Shown here piece by piece: positions 34,500 through 41,687 of a stretch of DNA of 64,000 nt. A program made the position numbers and the translations under genes. Every line of letters begins with the position of its first letter. Within the stretch, counting starts at the first letter, position 1. The notes under the pieces were generated by a model, which was given only the letters and a program-made list of their open reading frames with translations, had not been told where the DNA came from and made no database searches. The DNA lies in the NCBI RefSeq assembly GCF_014648055.1, contig NZ_BMQJ01000025.1, positions 26,896 through 90,895 on the forward strand. Reading direction: 5' to 3'. Origin of the DNA: Streptosporangium pseudovulgare (lineage in GTDB: Bacteria > Actinomycetota > Actinomycetes > Streptosporangiales > Streptosporangiaceae).

Positions 34500-34835
34500 A
34501 TGAAGAAGCGGACCTACTCGTGCGGGCTCGACGCCGCCGTGGACATCGTGGGCGGCAAGTGGAAGGCGCTGATCCTGTGGGCGCTCCACCACGAGCCGCG
34601 CCGGTTCGGTGAGCTGAAGCGGTCGGTGTCGGGGATCAGCGAGAAGATGCTCATCCAGATGCTGCGGGAGATGGAGGCGCACGGCCTGGTGCACCGCGAG
34701 GTCTACCACCAGGTCCCGCCGAAGGTGGAGTACTCCCTGACCGACTTCGGGCAGTCGCTCAACACCGCGCTCATCCCGCTCGGCGTGTGGGGTGAGGAGA
34801 ACATGCGGACCATCGAGGCCATCCCGCGCGACTGA
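34500..34835 (+). CDS. HxlR-family transcriptional regulator
   Basis: A 111 aa winged-helix regulator. The typical family start KRTYSCGLDAAVDIVGGKWK, with the conserved cysteine, is followed by LILWALHHEPRRFGELKRSV (recognition helix region) and SEKMLIQMLREMEAHGLVHR. HxlR proteins often sense thiol-reactive electrophiles or quinones through that cysteine. ATG 34500 is chosen (GGGGAGC upstream); an in-frame ATG at 34416 would add 28 untypical residues. It probably controls the divergent reductase. Confidence 0.86.
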   Translation: MKKRTYSCGLDAAVDIVGGKWKALILWALHHEPRRFGELKRSVSGISEKMLIQMLREMEAHGLVHREVYHQVPPKVEYSLTDFGQSLNTALIPLGVWGEENMRTIEAIPRD

Positions 34836-34956
34836 CGCCGGGTTCGGGCGGGGCCGTCCGGCCGTGTCGAGCGACCGGACGGCCACCGTCCCTGATGGCG
34901 CCTCGGCGGCGCCGTGAAGCGAAGAGTGGCGATGGGGCGCAGACGCCGCCCTTCCC

Positions 34957-35292
34957 TCAGGAGTCGGTCTTCCTCCTGGCGGGTGTCCGCTGGTCGGCCT
35001 CGTCGGCGAGCTGGTCCTCGACGACCGCGCACCACCGGTGCCACTGCGCCAGGCCCAGATGCTCGTCCACGTCCCCCACCCCCGCCTCGGCCATCAGCTC
35101 GTGACTGCTGGCCGCGGCCTCGTGCGCGTTGACCAGCGCGTGATGGCCGTGGTTGGCCAGCGCCTCGCTCACCGCCAGATTCACCGCTATCTCCCCCATC
35201 GTCCTCGGCCGGTCGGAGGGTTCGCCCCCGAATCCCTTCTCTCGAAAGTCGTGGCTCTGCGAATCGTCACTCATACGAGCTTGAGTGCCCAT
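34957..35292 (-). CDS. hypothetical protein
   Basis: A 111 aa hydrophilic protein with a helical middle (IAVNLAVSEALANHGHHALV, NAHEAAASSHELMAEAGVGD). No signal peptide, membrane helix or recognised domain. Several histidines cluster in NHGHHALVNAHEAAASSH. A start at 35274 (MSDDSQ) is an equal alternative; neither has a strong ribosome-binding site. It lies downstream of a GNAT gene on the same strand. Coding is plausible from composition, but function is unknown. Confidence 0.5.
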   Translation of the reverse strand: MGTQARMSDDSQSHDFREKGFGGEPSDRPRTMGEIAVNLAVSEALANHGHHALVNAHEAAASSHELMAEAGVGDVDEHLGLAQWHRWCAVVEDQLADEADQRTPARRKTDS

Positions 35293-35357
35293 ACAGCCTT
35301 AGATCTATCTGGGAGTTTCCGATCCGGGGGCGGGGAGGCGGCGCGGCGCCGCGGGCC

Positions 35358-35969
35358 TCACATCGGGGCCGTCCTCCGGCCCAGGTAGGTGAGGGGGCCG
35401 GGGTCGGCGACCGGGATCTCGTGGAACCCCAGGCGGTCGTAGAAGGCCCGCGCGGCGGTGTTGGCGGTGACCATGCCCAGGTGCACCGCGGCCACCCCCT
35501 TGCGGTGCAGGGCGTCGAGGAAGGCGTTCATCAGCGCGCGGCCGTGTCCTTTGCGCTGGTGGTCCGGCAGCAGGTCGATGTGCAGGTGCGCCGGATGGCC
35601 GGCCAGCTCGGGAACGATCATGCGTTCCGGGCGGTGCAGCAGGTCGATCATCACCTCGCTTGGGGTCGAGGGCGGCCCGTCGAGGGGCGGGAACCGCTCG
35701 CTCACCAGCGGCAGCCACTCCGTGCGGAACCTCTCGACGAAGGCCGCCGTGTCGGCGGTGCCGAGGATGTAACCGACCGCCCGCTCCCCGTCGTCCAGGA
35801 CGAAGGCCAGGTCGGGTTCCAGGTGGGCGTACGGCAGCGCGAAGATGCCGGGCATCAGGTCGAGGTCGGGATAGATGTGCCGGGAGTCGCCGCCCTCGTG
35901 GGCGGTTCGCACGCAGATGTCACCGAGCGCGGCGCGGTCATCGGGCCGGTAGGGCCGAACGGTCAGCAT
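35358..35969 (-). CDS. GNAT-family N-acetyltransferase
   Basis: A 203 aa acetyl-CoA-dependent acetyltransferase. The start VRPYRPDDRAALGDICVRTA is typical of the group found as the C-terminal domain of O-GlcNAcase-like proteins. The acetyl-CoA loop is LLPDHQRKGHGRALMNAFLD, followed by AVHLGMVTANTAARAFYDRL. The acceptor is unknown. ATG 35969 is chosen over 36005 because the domain starts here and a CebR-like operator (35989-36002) would otherwise lie in the coding region. That palindrome sits 20 bases upstream, so expression is likely repressor-controlled. Confidence 0.83.
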   Translation of the reverse strand: MLTVRPYRPDDRAALGDICVRTAHEGGDSRHIYPDLDLMPGIFALPYAHLEPDLAFVLDDGERAVGYILGTADTAAFVERFRTEWLPLVSERFPPLDGPPSTPSEVMIDLLHRPERMIVPELAGHPAHLHIDLLPDHQRKGHGRALMNAFLDALHRKGVAAVHLGMVTANTAARAFYDRLGFHEIPVADPGPLTYLGRRTAPM

Positions 35970-35987
35970 GTGAGGATCATTCTTTAA

Positions 35988-36003
35988 GTGGGAGCGCTCC
36001 CAC
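35988..36003. promoter_or_regulatory. CebR/LacI-type operator palindrome
   Basis: GTGGGAGCGCTCCCAC is a perfect 16-base palindrome. Its 14-base core TGGGAGCGCTCCCA is identical to the CebR-binding site known from Streptomyces cellulose/cello-oligosaccharide genes. It lies in the gap between two divergent GNAT genes, 20 bases from one start and 77 from the other. Confidence 0.75.
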
Positions 36004-36079
36004 AAGGTGTGGCGGAAACCGGATCGGAGCCGGGCGGCGGGCCTTCCCGGCGCGCCGCCGGTGGCATACCCTGCGCGGC

Positions 36080-36571
36080 ATGATCGATGTCGAACTGCGT
36101 GACTGGCACCCCGATGACATCGGGGTCGTGCTCGACGCGTTCAGCTCTCCGGACATGGCGCAGCAGTCGGCCTGGCCGGTCGAAACCCGGCGAGCGGCCC
36201 TGGAATGGATGGGGACGTGGCGCTTCCGCGACGACGCGCGGGCGTTCGCCGTGGTGGCCGGCGGCGAGGTCGTGGGGAACGTGGCGGTGAGCAACATCGA
36301 CGCCCACGACACCGGCTGGGTCTCCTACTGGACGTCCCCGCACGCCAGGGGACGCGGGGTGGCGGTGGCGGCGGTCCGCAGGCTGGCGGACTGGGCCTTC
36401 GCGGAGCGCGGCCTGTTCCGCCTGGAGCTCGGGCACCGTACGGACAACACGGCCTCGTGCGCGGTGGCGACCAGGGCCGGGTTCCAGGCCGAGGGGGTGG
36501 AGCGGGCCAAGCTGCGGTACGGGGACGTCCGGCACGACGTGGAACGGCACGCCCGCCTGGCCACCGACTGA
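36080..36571 (+). CDS. GNAT-family N-acetyltransferase (RimJ/RimL-like)
   Basis: A 163 aa acetyltransferase. The N-terminus reads DVELRDWHPDDIGVVLDAFS, and the acetyl-CoA-binding loop is TSPHARGRGVAVAAVRRLAD, followed by RLELGHRTDNTASCAVATRA-GFQAEG, the typical RimJ/RimL ending. Possible targets are amino groups of proteins or small molecules. It is divergent from another GNAT gene across a CebR-like palindrome. Confidence 0.85.
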   Translation: MIDVELRDWHPDDIGVVLDAFSSPDMAQQSAWPVETRRAALEWMGTWRFRDDARAFAVVAGGEVVGNVAVSNIDAHDTGWVSYWTSPHARGRGVAVAAVRRLADWAFAERGLFRLELGHRTDNTASCAVATRAGFQAEGVERAKLRYGDVRHDVERHARLATD

Positions 36572-36615
36572 TCCCCCGCCTCACCCGGCCGCCGCGCCGT
36601 ACGGTGCCGGGCGGC

Positions 36616-36969
36616 TCACAACCCCTTCAACCCGGCCAGGACCTCGCGCAGCACGTTCTCCCGGGGGAGCGCGGCGATGGGCGTGGGCGGCCGGATCGCG
36701 ACCAGGCCGGAGTCCCGCAGGTCACCGAGGAGCACCCGGATCACCCCGACGGGCAGGCCGGTGGCCGAGGCCATCTCGGCCACCGAGGTCGGCGAGCGGC
36801 AGGCGTCCATGATCAGCACGTGTTCGGGGGGCAGGTCCTCCTGGGGCGACCTGATCACCACGACCGTGGCCAGCAGGTCGAACGAGGCCCCGCTGCCCCT
36901 GGTCCGGCCGCGGGTGAGCGTGTAGGGGCGGACGATCGGCCCGGCGTCGTCGAGCCAGTGATCCGTCAT
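36616..36969 (-). CDS. DUF742 protein (conservon CvnC-like)
   Basis: A 117 aa winged-helix-like protein of the DUF742 family, normally the third gene of actinomycete conservons. Characteristic elements are VRPYTLTRGRTRGSG near the start, then VLIMDACRSPTSVAEMASAT and VGVIRVLLGDLRDSGLVAIR. In Streptomyces conservons this component works with a roadblock protein and a small GTPase on the membrane near the kinase. It overlaps the kinase stop by 4 bases. Roadblock and GTPase genes are missing here. Confidence 0.88.
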   Translation of the reverse strand: MTDHWLDDAGPIVRPYTLTRGRTRGSGASFDLLATVVVIRSPQEDLPPEHVLIMDACRSPTSVAEMASATGLPVGVIRVLLGDLRDSGLVAIRPPTPIAALPRENVLREVLAGLKGL

Positions 36970-39179
36970 TCCACTCCCTTCTCCTGTTCCGCGCGGTGCC
37001 AGCCGTCACGGAACGACGTCAGCAGGTTGCCCGTGACCGGCTCGGGGGTCTCGTCCCGCGCGGGCGGCGGCGCGGACGGCACGGACGGCGCGGGCGGCAC
37101 GGACGACGAGGCGGGCGGCGGGACGGACGTCTGGGCGGGCGGAGCGAGCGGAGCGGACGGTGTGGATGGAGCGGACGGCTGGGCGGACAGGGCGGGCCGG
37201 GCGGACGGCGCCGGTGACGGAGCGGTCAGCGCGGGAGCGGCCCGCCGTACCCGGCGGGGGAGGCCGCCGGGGGAGAGCCGCTCGGCGTCGTCCCGGTGGG
37301 CGGTCCGGGAGGCGGACGGCTCGGCCATCAGCTCGTTCGGCAGGAGCACGATCGCCGTGGTGCCGCCGAACGGGGAGGGGCGCAGGGTGACGCGGATGCC
37401 GTGCCGGGCGGCGAGCTGGGTGACCACGACCAGGCCGAGGCGGTCACTGTCGGCCAGGTCGAACTCCGGCGGGCCGGCCAGCCGCTCGTTGAGCCTGGAC
37501 ATCTCCTCGGGGGCCATGCCGAGCCCCCGGTCCTCCACCTCGATGATGTAGCCGCGGGCCACGACCTCGCCGCCGATCCGCACGGTGGTGTTCGGGGGGG
37601 AGAAGACGACGGCGTTCTCCACCAACTCGGCCACCAGGTGGATCACGTCGGTCGCGACCGTGCCCTGGACGCAGGGGCCGGGCGGCACGGCCACGGTCAC
37701 CCGCTGGTAGTCCTCGACCTCCTCGACGGCGGCTCGGACCACGTCGTAGACCATGACGGGCGTGCGCCACCCCCGGCCGGGGACGGCGCCGGACAGGATG
37801 ATCAGGCCCTCGGAGTGGCGGCGCATGCGGGTGGTCAGGTGGTCGATGGCGAACAGTTCCTCAAGGGTGTCGGGGTCGCCGGCCCGCTTCTCCATCGCCT
37901 CCAGCATGGCGAGCTGCCGGTGCAGGAGCGACTGGCTGCGCCGGGCGAGGTTGACGAACACCTTGTTGACGGCCTTGCGCAGCTCGGCCTGGCCGACGGC
38001 CGCCTCGACGGCGGTCCGCTGGACGGAGGAGAACGCCCGGCCGACGTTCGCGACCTCCGCGGTGGTCCCGTGGTCCAGCTCGCGGACCTCCGAGCAGACG
38101 TCCTCGCCCTTACGGAGCCGCTCCACCACGTCCGGCAGCCGCCGGTGGGCCAGGTCGAGGGCGGCGCGCTGGAGGCCACCGAGCTCGGCGGCGAGCCGTC
38201 CGCCGAACCGCACCGAGATGAACACGGAGAAGGCCACGGCCACCAGGCCGAGCCCGCCGGCGAGGCCGATCCGGGCCAGGATGCCGGCGGCGACCGGGCC
38301 CGACCGCTCGGTGAGGCGCTTGCTGGCCTGGCCGCCGAGGTCGTCGAAGGAGTCCGACAGCGCCTTCGCGTTCGCCGCCCAGAACGAGTCGGGCCGGCCT
38401 CCGGTGAGGGCGGTGTGCTCGACCCGTCCGAACGCGAGGTAGGCGGGGGAGCTCTCCAGCTTCCGGTAGAGCTCCCGGAGCTCCGTGTCGAACTGGTCGA
38501 ACCCGAGGGAGTAGAGCAGCTTGCGGCTGCTCGCCAGCTCACCGAACCGGGTGCGCTCGGCGGCGGTCATGGTCTTCGAGGCCACGGCGCCGGAGATGAG
38601 CGCGGCCTGCCGGCTGAGCATCTCGCGGCTGCGGCCCACCATGACGACGGCGCGCATCTGGTCGGCCAGGGCGGCGTCCGCGGAGCTGATCTTGCTGTAG
38701 GCGTCGAAGGCCGAGCCGACCAGGGCGCTGTAGGCGTCCAGGGTCGCAAGGCGGGTGGCGGTACGGGTGTCCACCCCGCTCCTGATCTCGGTGAGCCGGT
38801 CCAGCACGGCCCTCAGCCGGCTGCTCCGCTCCCACACCGCGGGGGTCGAGTTCCCCTCCAGGAGGGGCGCCAGCCGCTCCAGCTCGACCCGGGCGGCGTT
38901 GGTACGGCTCCGCTGGGCGTCCAGCTCGGTACGGGAACCGCTGCCGCCCAGGTAGGCGAGGGACAGCAGCCGCTCGTGCTGGAGCGCCGTGGTCAGCGCC
39001 CTGGTGGGGACGACCCCGTACTCGTAACCCTTGCTGGCCCGCAGCAGCTCCAGGCCGCTCTGCAGGGTGAGAGCCGCCGCAAATCCCCAAATTGCTACAA
39101 GTGAGACAATTGGTACAAGTAGCAGGGTGAAGATCTTGACCTTGATCGAAGGTTTGCGGTCGCCCATCAGACCTCGCAT
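36966..39179 (-). CDS. nitrate-sensor-type histidine kinase-like protein (conservon CvnA-like)
   Basis: A 737 aa membrane protein. Helix 1 is at about 15-35 (IFTLLLVPIVSLVAIWGFAA), followed by an exported NIT (nitrate/sulfonate-sensing) domain to about 295. Helix 2 (IGLAGGLGLVAVAFSVFISV) and a HAMP-like linker precede an HATPase domain with HLVAELVENAVVFSPPNTTV and VEDRGLGMAPEEM. A phospho-accepting histidine is not evident, as in other CvnA proteins. The last 110 residues are Pro/Ala/Ser-rich and disordered. A start at 39167 (MGDRKP) is also possible. Confidence 0.87.
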   Translation of the reverse strand: MRGLMGDRKPSIKVKIFTLLLVPIVSLVAIWGFAAALTLQSGLELLRASKGYEYGVVPTRALTTALQHERLLSLAYLGGSGSRTELDAQRSRTNAARVELERLAPLLEGNSTPAVWERSSRLRAVLDRLTEIRSGVDTRTATRLATLDAYSALVGSAFDAYSKISSADAALADQMRAVVMVGRSREMLSRQAALISGAVASKTMTAAERTRFGELASSRKLLYSLGFDQFDTELRELYRKLESSPAYLAFGRVEHTALTGGRPDSFWAANAKALSDSFDDLGGQASKRLTERSGPVAAGILARIGLAGGLGLVAVAFSVFISVRFGGRLAAELGGLQRAALDLAHRRLPDVVERLRKGEDVCSEVRELDHGTTAEVANVGRAFSSVQRTAVEAAVGQAELRKAVNKVFVNLARRSQSLLHRQLAMLEAMEKRAGDPDTLEELFAIDHLTTRMRRHSEGLIILSGAVPGRGWRTPVMVYDVVRAAVEEVEDYQRVTVAVPPGPCVQGTVATDVIHLVAELVENAVVFSPPNTTVRIGGEVVARGYIIEVEDRGLGMAPEEMSRLNERLAGPPEFDLADSDRLGLVVVTQLAARHGIRVTLRPSPFGGTTAIVLLPNELMAEPSASRTAHRDDAERLSPGGLPRRVRRAAPALTAPSPAPSARPALSAQPSAPSTPSAPLAPPAQTSVPPPASSSVPPAPSVPSAPPPARDETPEPVTGNLLTSFRDGWHRAEQEKGVE

Positions 39180-39433
39180 TACGGATATGGGCTGTTAGCA
39201 GTGGCGAAACCCTAGCAACGGCTGTCTTCCGCGACCAGAGATGCGAGTGATTCGTATTGCGCCGGTAATTGCGCTCTGGGGGAAACGGGGGATCTTTTCC
39301 GCCTCGGGCCCCTCCGGAACGTTCCATCCACGCGACCTCCCGGGGGACGCCGCCCCGGGCCGCCCCCGGGGGGAGCGTCCGGATCCGAAGGTCGATTGGA
39401 CATGATCTGTCTGATTGTCAGACAATATGAGGC
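39180..39433. other. divergent promoter region, conservon/transporter
   Basis: 254 bases with no gene. The transporter side carries the GntR-type palindrome (39408-39426). The kinase side has an AT-richer patch around 39220-39280 that probably includes its promoter. Confidence 0.4.
39408..39426. promoter_or_regulatory. GntR (FadR-subfamily) operator
   Basis: TGTCTGA-TTG-TCAGACA (39408-39424) and, overlapping it, ATTGTC-A-GACAAT (39414-39426) are perfect palindromes. The core TTGTCAGACAA fits the FadR-subfamily pattern TNGTNNNACNA. It lies 8 bases upstream of the transporter start; the GntR gene follows downstream in the same operon. Confidence 0.7.
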
Positions 39434-40309
39434 ATGAAGCTCGCCGTAGTCGGAGCCGCCGTCCTGTGGGGGACCGCGGGCACCGCCGGACTGCTCGCCA
39501 CCGGGGTCCACCCCGTCTCCCTGGCCGCCGCTCGGCTGGTCGTCGGCGGCCTGGTCCTCGCGGCCGTGGCCGGGCCCGCCGTACGGTCCCTCCCGCACCG
39601 GGGCCTGCTCGTGGCGGCCGCCCTGGCGGTGGCCGCCTACCAGCTCTGCTTCTTCGCCGCGGTCAGCCGGACCGGGGTGGCCGTCGGCACCGTGGTCGCG
39701 ATCGGCAGCGGCCCCGTCTTCGCCGGGCTGCTGACCTGGCTCCTCGACCGGGTGCGGCCCACCCGGCGGTGGGCCGGGGCGACCGCGGCGGCGGTCGCCG
39801 GCTGCGCCGTACTGACGGGCGGGGGCGGTGAGGTGCGGGCGGACGGGGTGCTGCTGGCGATGCTCGGCGGCCTGCTGTACGCGTTCTACGTGGTGGCGGC
39901 GGCGAGGGTGATCGGCGCCGGGGGCTCCTCCGACACCGTGATGGGGGCGATGTTCGGCGGCGCCGCGGTCGTCATGCTGCCCGTCCTGCTGTGGACGGGC
40001 GCCGGCTGGCTGGCCGAGCCGCGTGGTCTGCTCACCGCCCTCTACCTGGGCTGCGTCACCACCGCGTTGTCCTACGTCATGTACGGCAGGGGCCTGCGCA
40101 CCACCCCCGTCGCCACCGCCGCCACCCTCTCCCTCGCCGAGCCCGCCGTCGCGGCCCTGCTCGGGGTCGCGGTGCTCGGTGAGCGGCTCACCCTCCAGGC
40201 CGGGGCCGGGCTGGTGCTGCTCGGCGCGAGCCTGGCCGTGGTGGCGCTCCCCGAGCGGCGGCGGCCCGGCCGTGAGGACCCGGTGGGGGCAATAGGGTCG
40301 TCGGCGTGA
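39434..40309 (+). CDS. EamA/DMT-family transporter
   Basis: A 291 aa protein with ten membrane helices and two EamA repeats (VVGAAVLWGTAGTAGLLATG in the first; LAMLGGLLYAFYVVAAARVI in the second). It is probably a metabolite exporter; the substrate is unknown. It is followed by a GntR regulator with a 4-base overlap, and the operator just before its start suggests feedback repression of both genes by that regulator. Confidence 0.86.
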   Translation: MKLAVVGAAVLWGTAGTAGLLATGVHPVSLAAARLVVGGLVLAAVAGPAVRSLPHRGLLVAAALAVAAYQLCFFAAVSRTGVAVGTVVAIGSGPVFAGLLTWLLDRVRPTRRWAGATAAAVAGCAVLTGGGGEVRADGVLLAMLGGLLYAFYVVAAARVIGAGGSSDTVMGAMFGGAAVVMLPVLLWTGAGWLAEPRGLLTALYLGCVTTALSYVMYGRGLRTTPVATAATLSLAEPAVAALLGVAVLGERLTLQAGAGLVLLGASLAVVALPERRRPGREDPVGAIGSSA

Positions 40310-40929
40310 CCATTCCGCTCCGTCCCGTCTCCGCCGTCGAGGCCCTCGCCGACGCCCTGCGCCGCCGGGTGCTCTCCGGCGAGCTGGCCCCGGGCACCCC
40401 GCTGCCGGAGCAGGAGCTGTCCGCCGCGTACGGCGTGGCCCGGCCGACCGTCCGCGAGGCGCTGGCCGTCCTTGTCCACGAGGGGCTGCTGCGCCGGGAG
40501 CGGCACCGCAGCGCGCAGGTGGCCGAGGTGACCTTGGACGACCTGGACGACCTGATGTTCGTCCGGCGCCCGCTGGAGGACCTGATGGCCGTCGCGCTCG
40601 CCGGGCGGCGGGTCGCCGACGCCGACGCGGCGCTGGACCGGATGGCCGCGCTGCCCGCCGACGCCCCGTGGTCCGACGTGGTGGCCGAGCACATGGCCCT
40701 GCACCAGGCGATGGTGGTCGAGGTGGGCAGCCCCCGGCTGGAGCGCCTCTACGGCGTGCTGGCCGCCGAGACCCGGCTCGGCCTGGTCCGGCTGCGTACC
40801 GTCTACGCCGACCGCGACGTGCTGGTCGCCGAGCACCGCGAGCTGCTCGACGCGGTCGCCCGGGGCCCGGCCGACGCCGCCCGGCGGGCCGTCGCCGCGC
40901 ACCTGGACCACGGCTGGGGCGAGGGATGA
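40306..40929 (+). CDS. GntR-family regulator, FadR subfamily (FCD domain)
   Basis: A 207 aa regulator. The GntR winged helix occupies about 8-75 (ALADALRRRVLSGELAPGTP, LPEQELSAAYGVARPTVREA), and the C-terminal helical FCD domain occupies 85-200 (VRRPLEDLMAVALAGRR, HMALHQAMVVEVGSPRL with metal-type histidine, VAEHRELLDAVARG). FCD domains bind small carboxylates, often with a metal. It is translationally coupled to the upstream transporter and probably binds the palindrome at 39408-39426. Confidence 0.88.
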   Translation: MTIPLRPVSAVEALADALRRRVLSGELAPGTPLPEQELSAAYGVARPTVREALAVLVHEGLLRRERHRSAQVAEVTLDDLDDLMFVRRPLEDLMAVALAGRRVADADAALDRMAALPADAPWSDVVAEHMALHQAMVVEVGSPRLERLYGVLAAETRLGLVRLRTVYADRDVLVAEHRELLDAVARGPADAARRAVAAHLDHGWGEG

Positions 40930-41091
40930 CGGACGGGTGACACGCCGGGCCGCACCCGTCCGGGCCGAGGGGTGAGAGAGGGCGGAGCGCCCGGCTCACC
41001 GGTCCGGGACGAGAGAGCGGCGGGCGGGTGATGCGCCCGGCTCGCACGTTTCTATTGCACCGGGTGCCCGGCAGTCGTCAGAATCGCGGCC

Positions 41092-41442
41092 ATGCACGGC
41101 GACTCAGTGCCGGACTCCTACGTGTACGTCACCGAAGAAGGCGTTGCCTGCCACAACGCGGACGGCAGCGTCGCCGCCCTCGCGTGGGAGGACCTCGCCG
41201 AGGTGCGGATCGAGGGCGGCTCGGACGCGGACATCCTGTACATCCTCCTCGACCACGACGGCCAGAGCTGCGTGGTGCCCAGATCGGCGGTCGACGCCGC
41301 CTTCCTCGCGCGTCTGCGCTACCTGCCCGATTTCGACCCGGAACGGCTCGGCGCGGCGGTGAACGCCTCCGACGGGGAGTCCGTGGTCGTCTGGCGGAGT
41401 CCGGAGCCCCCGGCTCCACTGCCCGATTTTGAATACGACTAA
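41092..41442 (+). CDS. hypothetical protein, conserved-looking
   Basis: A 116 aa acidic protein with alternating strands (VYVTEEGVACHNADGSVAAL, AWEDLAEVRIEGGSDADILY) and an LPDFDPERLGAAV segment near the end. It resembles small PH-like or immunity-type beta proteins of actinomycetes, but I cannot assign a family. It has no membrane helix. An AT-rich inverted repeat follows 9 bases after the stop. Confidence 0.6.
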   Translation: MHGDSVPDSYVYVTEEGVACHNADGSVAALAWEDLAEVRIEGGSDADILYILLDHDGQSCVVPRSAVDAAFLARLRYLPDFDPERLGAAVNASDGESVVVWRSPEPPAPLPDFEYD

Positions 41443-41450
41443 ATCCCCCT

Positions 41451-41475
41451 TTTTCTGAATAATTCACTCAGAAAA
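41451..41475. terminator. AT-rich inverted repeat after the hypothetical gene
   Basis: TTTTCTGA (41451-41458) and TCAGAAAA (41468-41475) flank a 9-base loop. It lies directly after the stop of the 116 aa protein, at the left edge of the polysaccharide locus. It may be a terminator, though its stem is AT-rich, or a protein-binding site. Confidence 0.45.
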
Positions 41476-41647
41476 CCTGCATGTTTGGATCGTTCCGTCA
41501 AGATGGGTACGTCTCCTGACTTCGGCCGGTAGTGGACACTGAACCGCTGTTCCCCTCCCCAATGGCGATCCCTAGGATTTCCCTGGAATAGCCATACTGC
41601 CGATGCATTCGGTAATGCTGTCATCCAATGAAACGCGATGCGCGTCC

Positions 41648-41662
41648 CGTTACGTGGTAACG
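41648..41662. promoter_or_regulatory. palindrome CGTTAC-gtg-GTAACG before the polysaccharide operon
   Basis: A perfect 15-base palindrome ending 25 bases before the first gene of the polysaccharide operon. The position suits a repressor or activator site for the whole cluster. The binding protein is unknown. Confidence 0.5.
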
Positions 41663-41687
41663 CCTAGGGCATCCGGGTGGGGTTGGT

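Noticed and set aside
36966..39179. Calling the conservon kinase a normal phospho-transferring histidine kinase
   Set aside because: The ATP-binding domain is clear, but no typical HisKA motif was seen, so only kinase-like is claimed.
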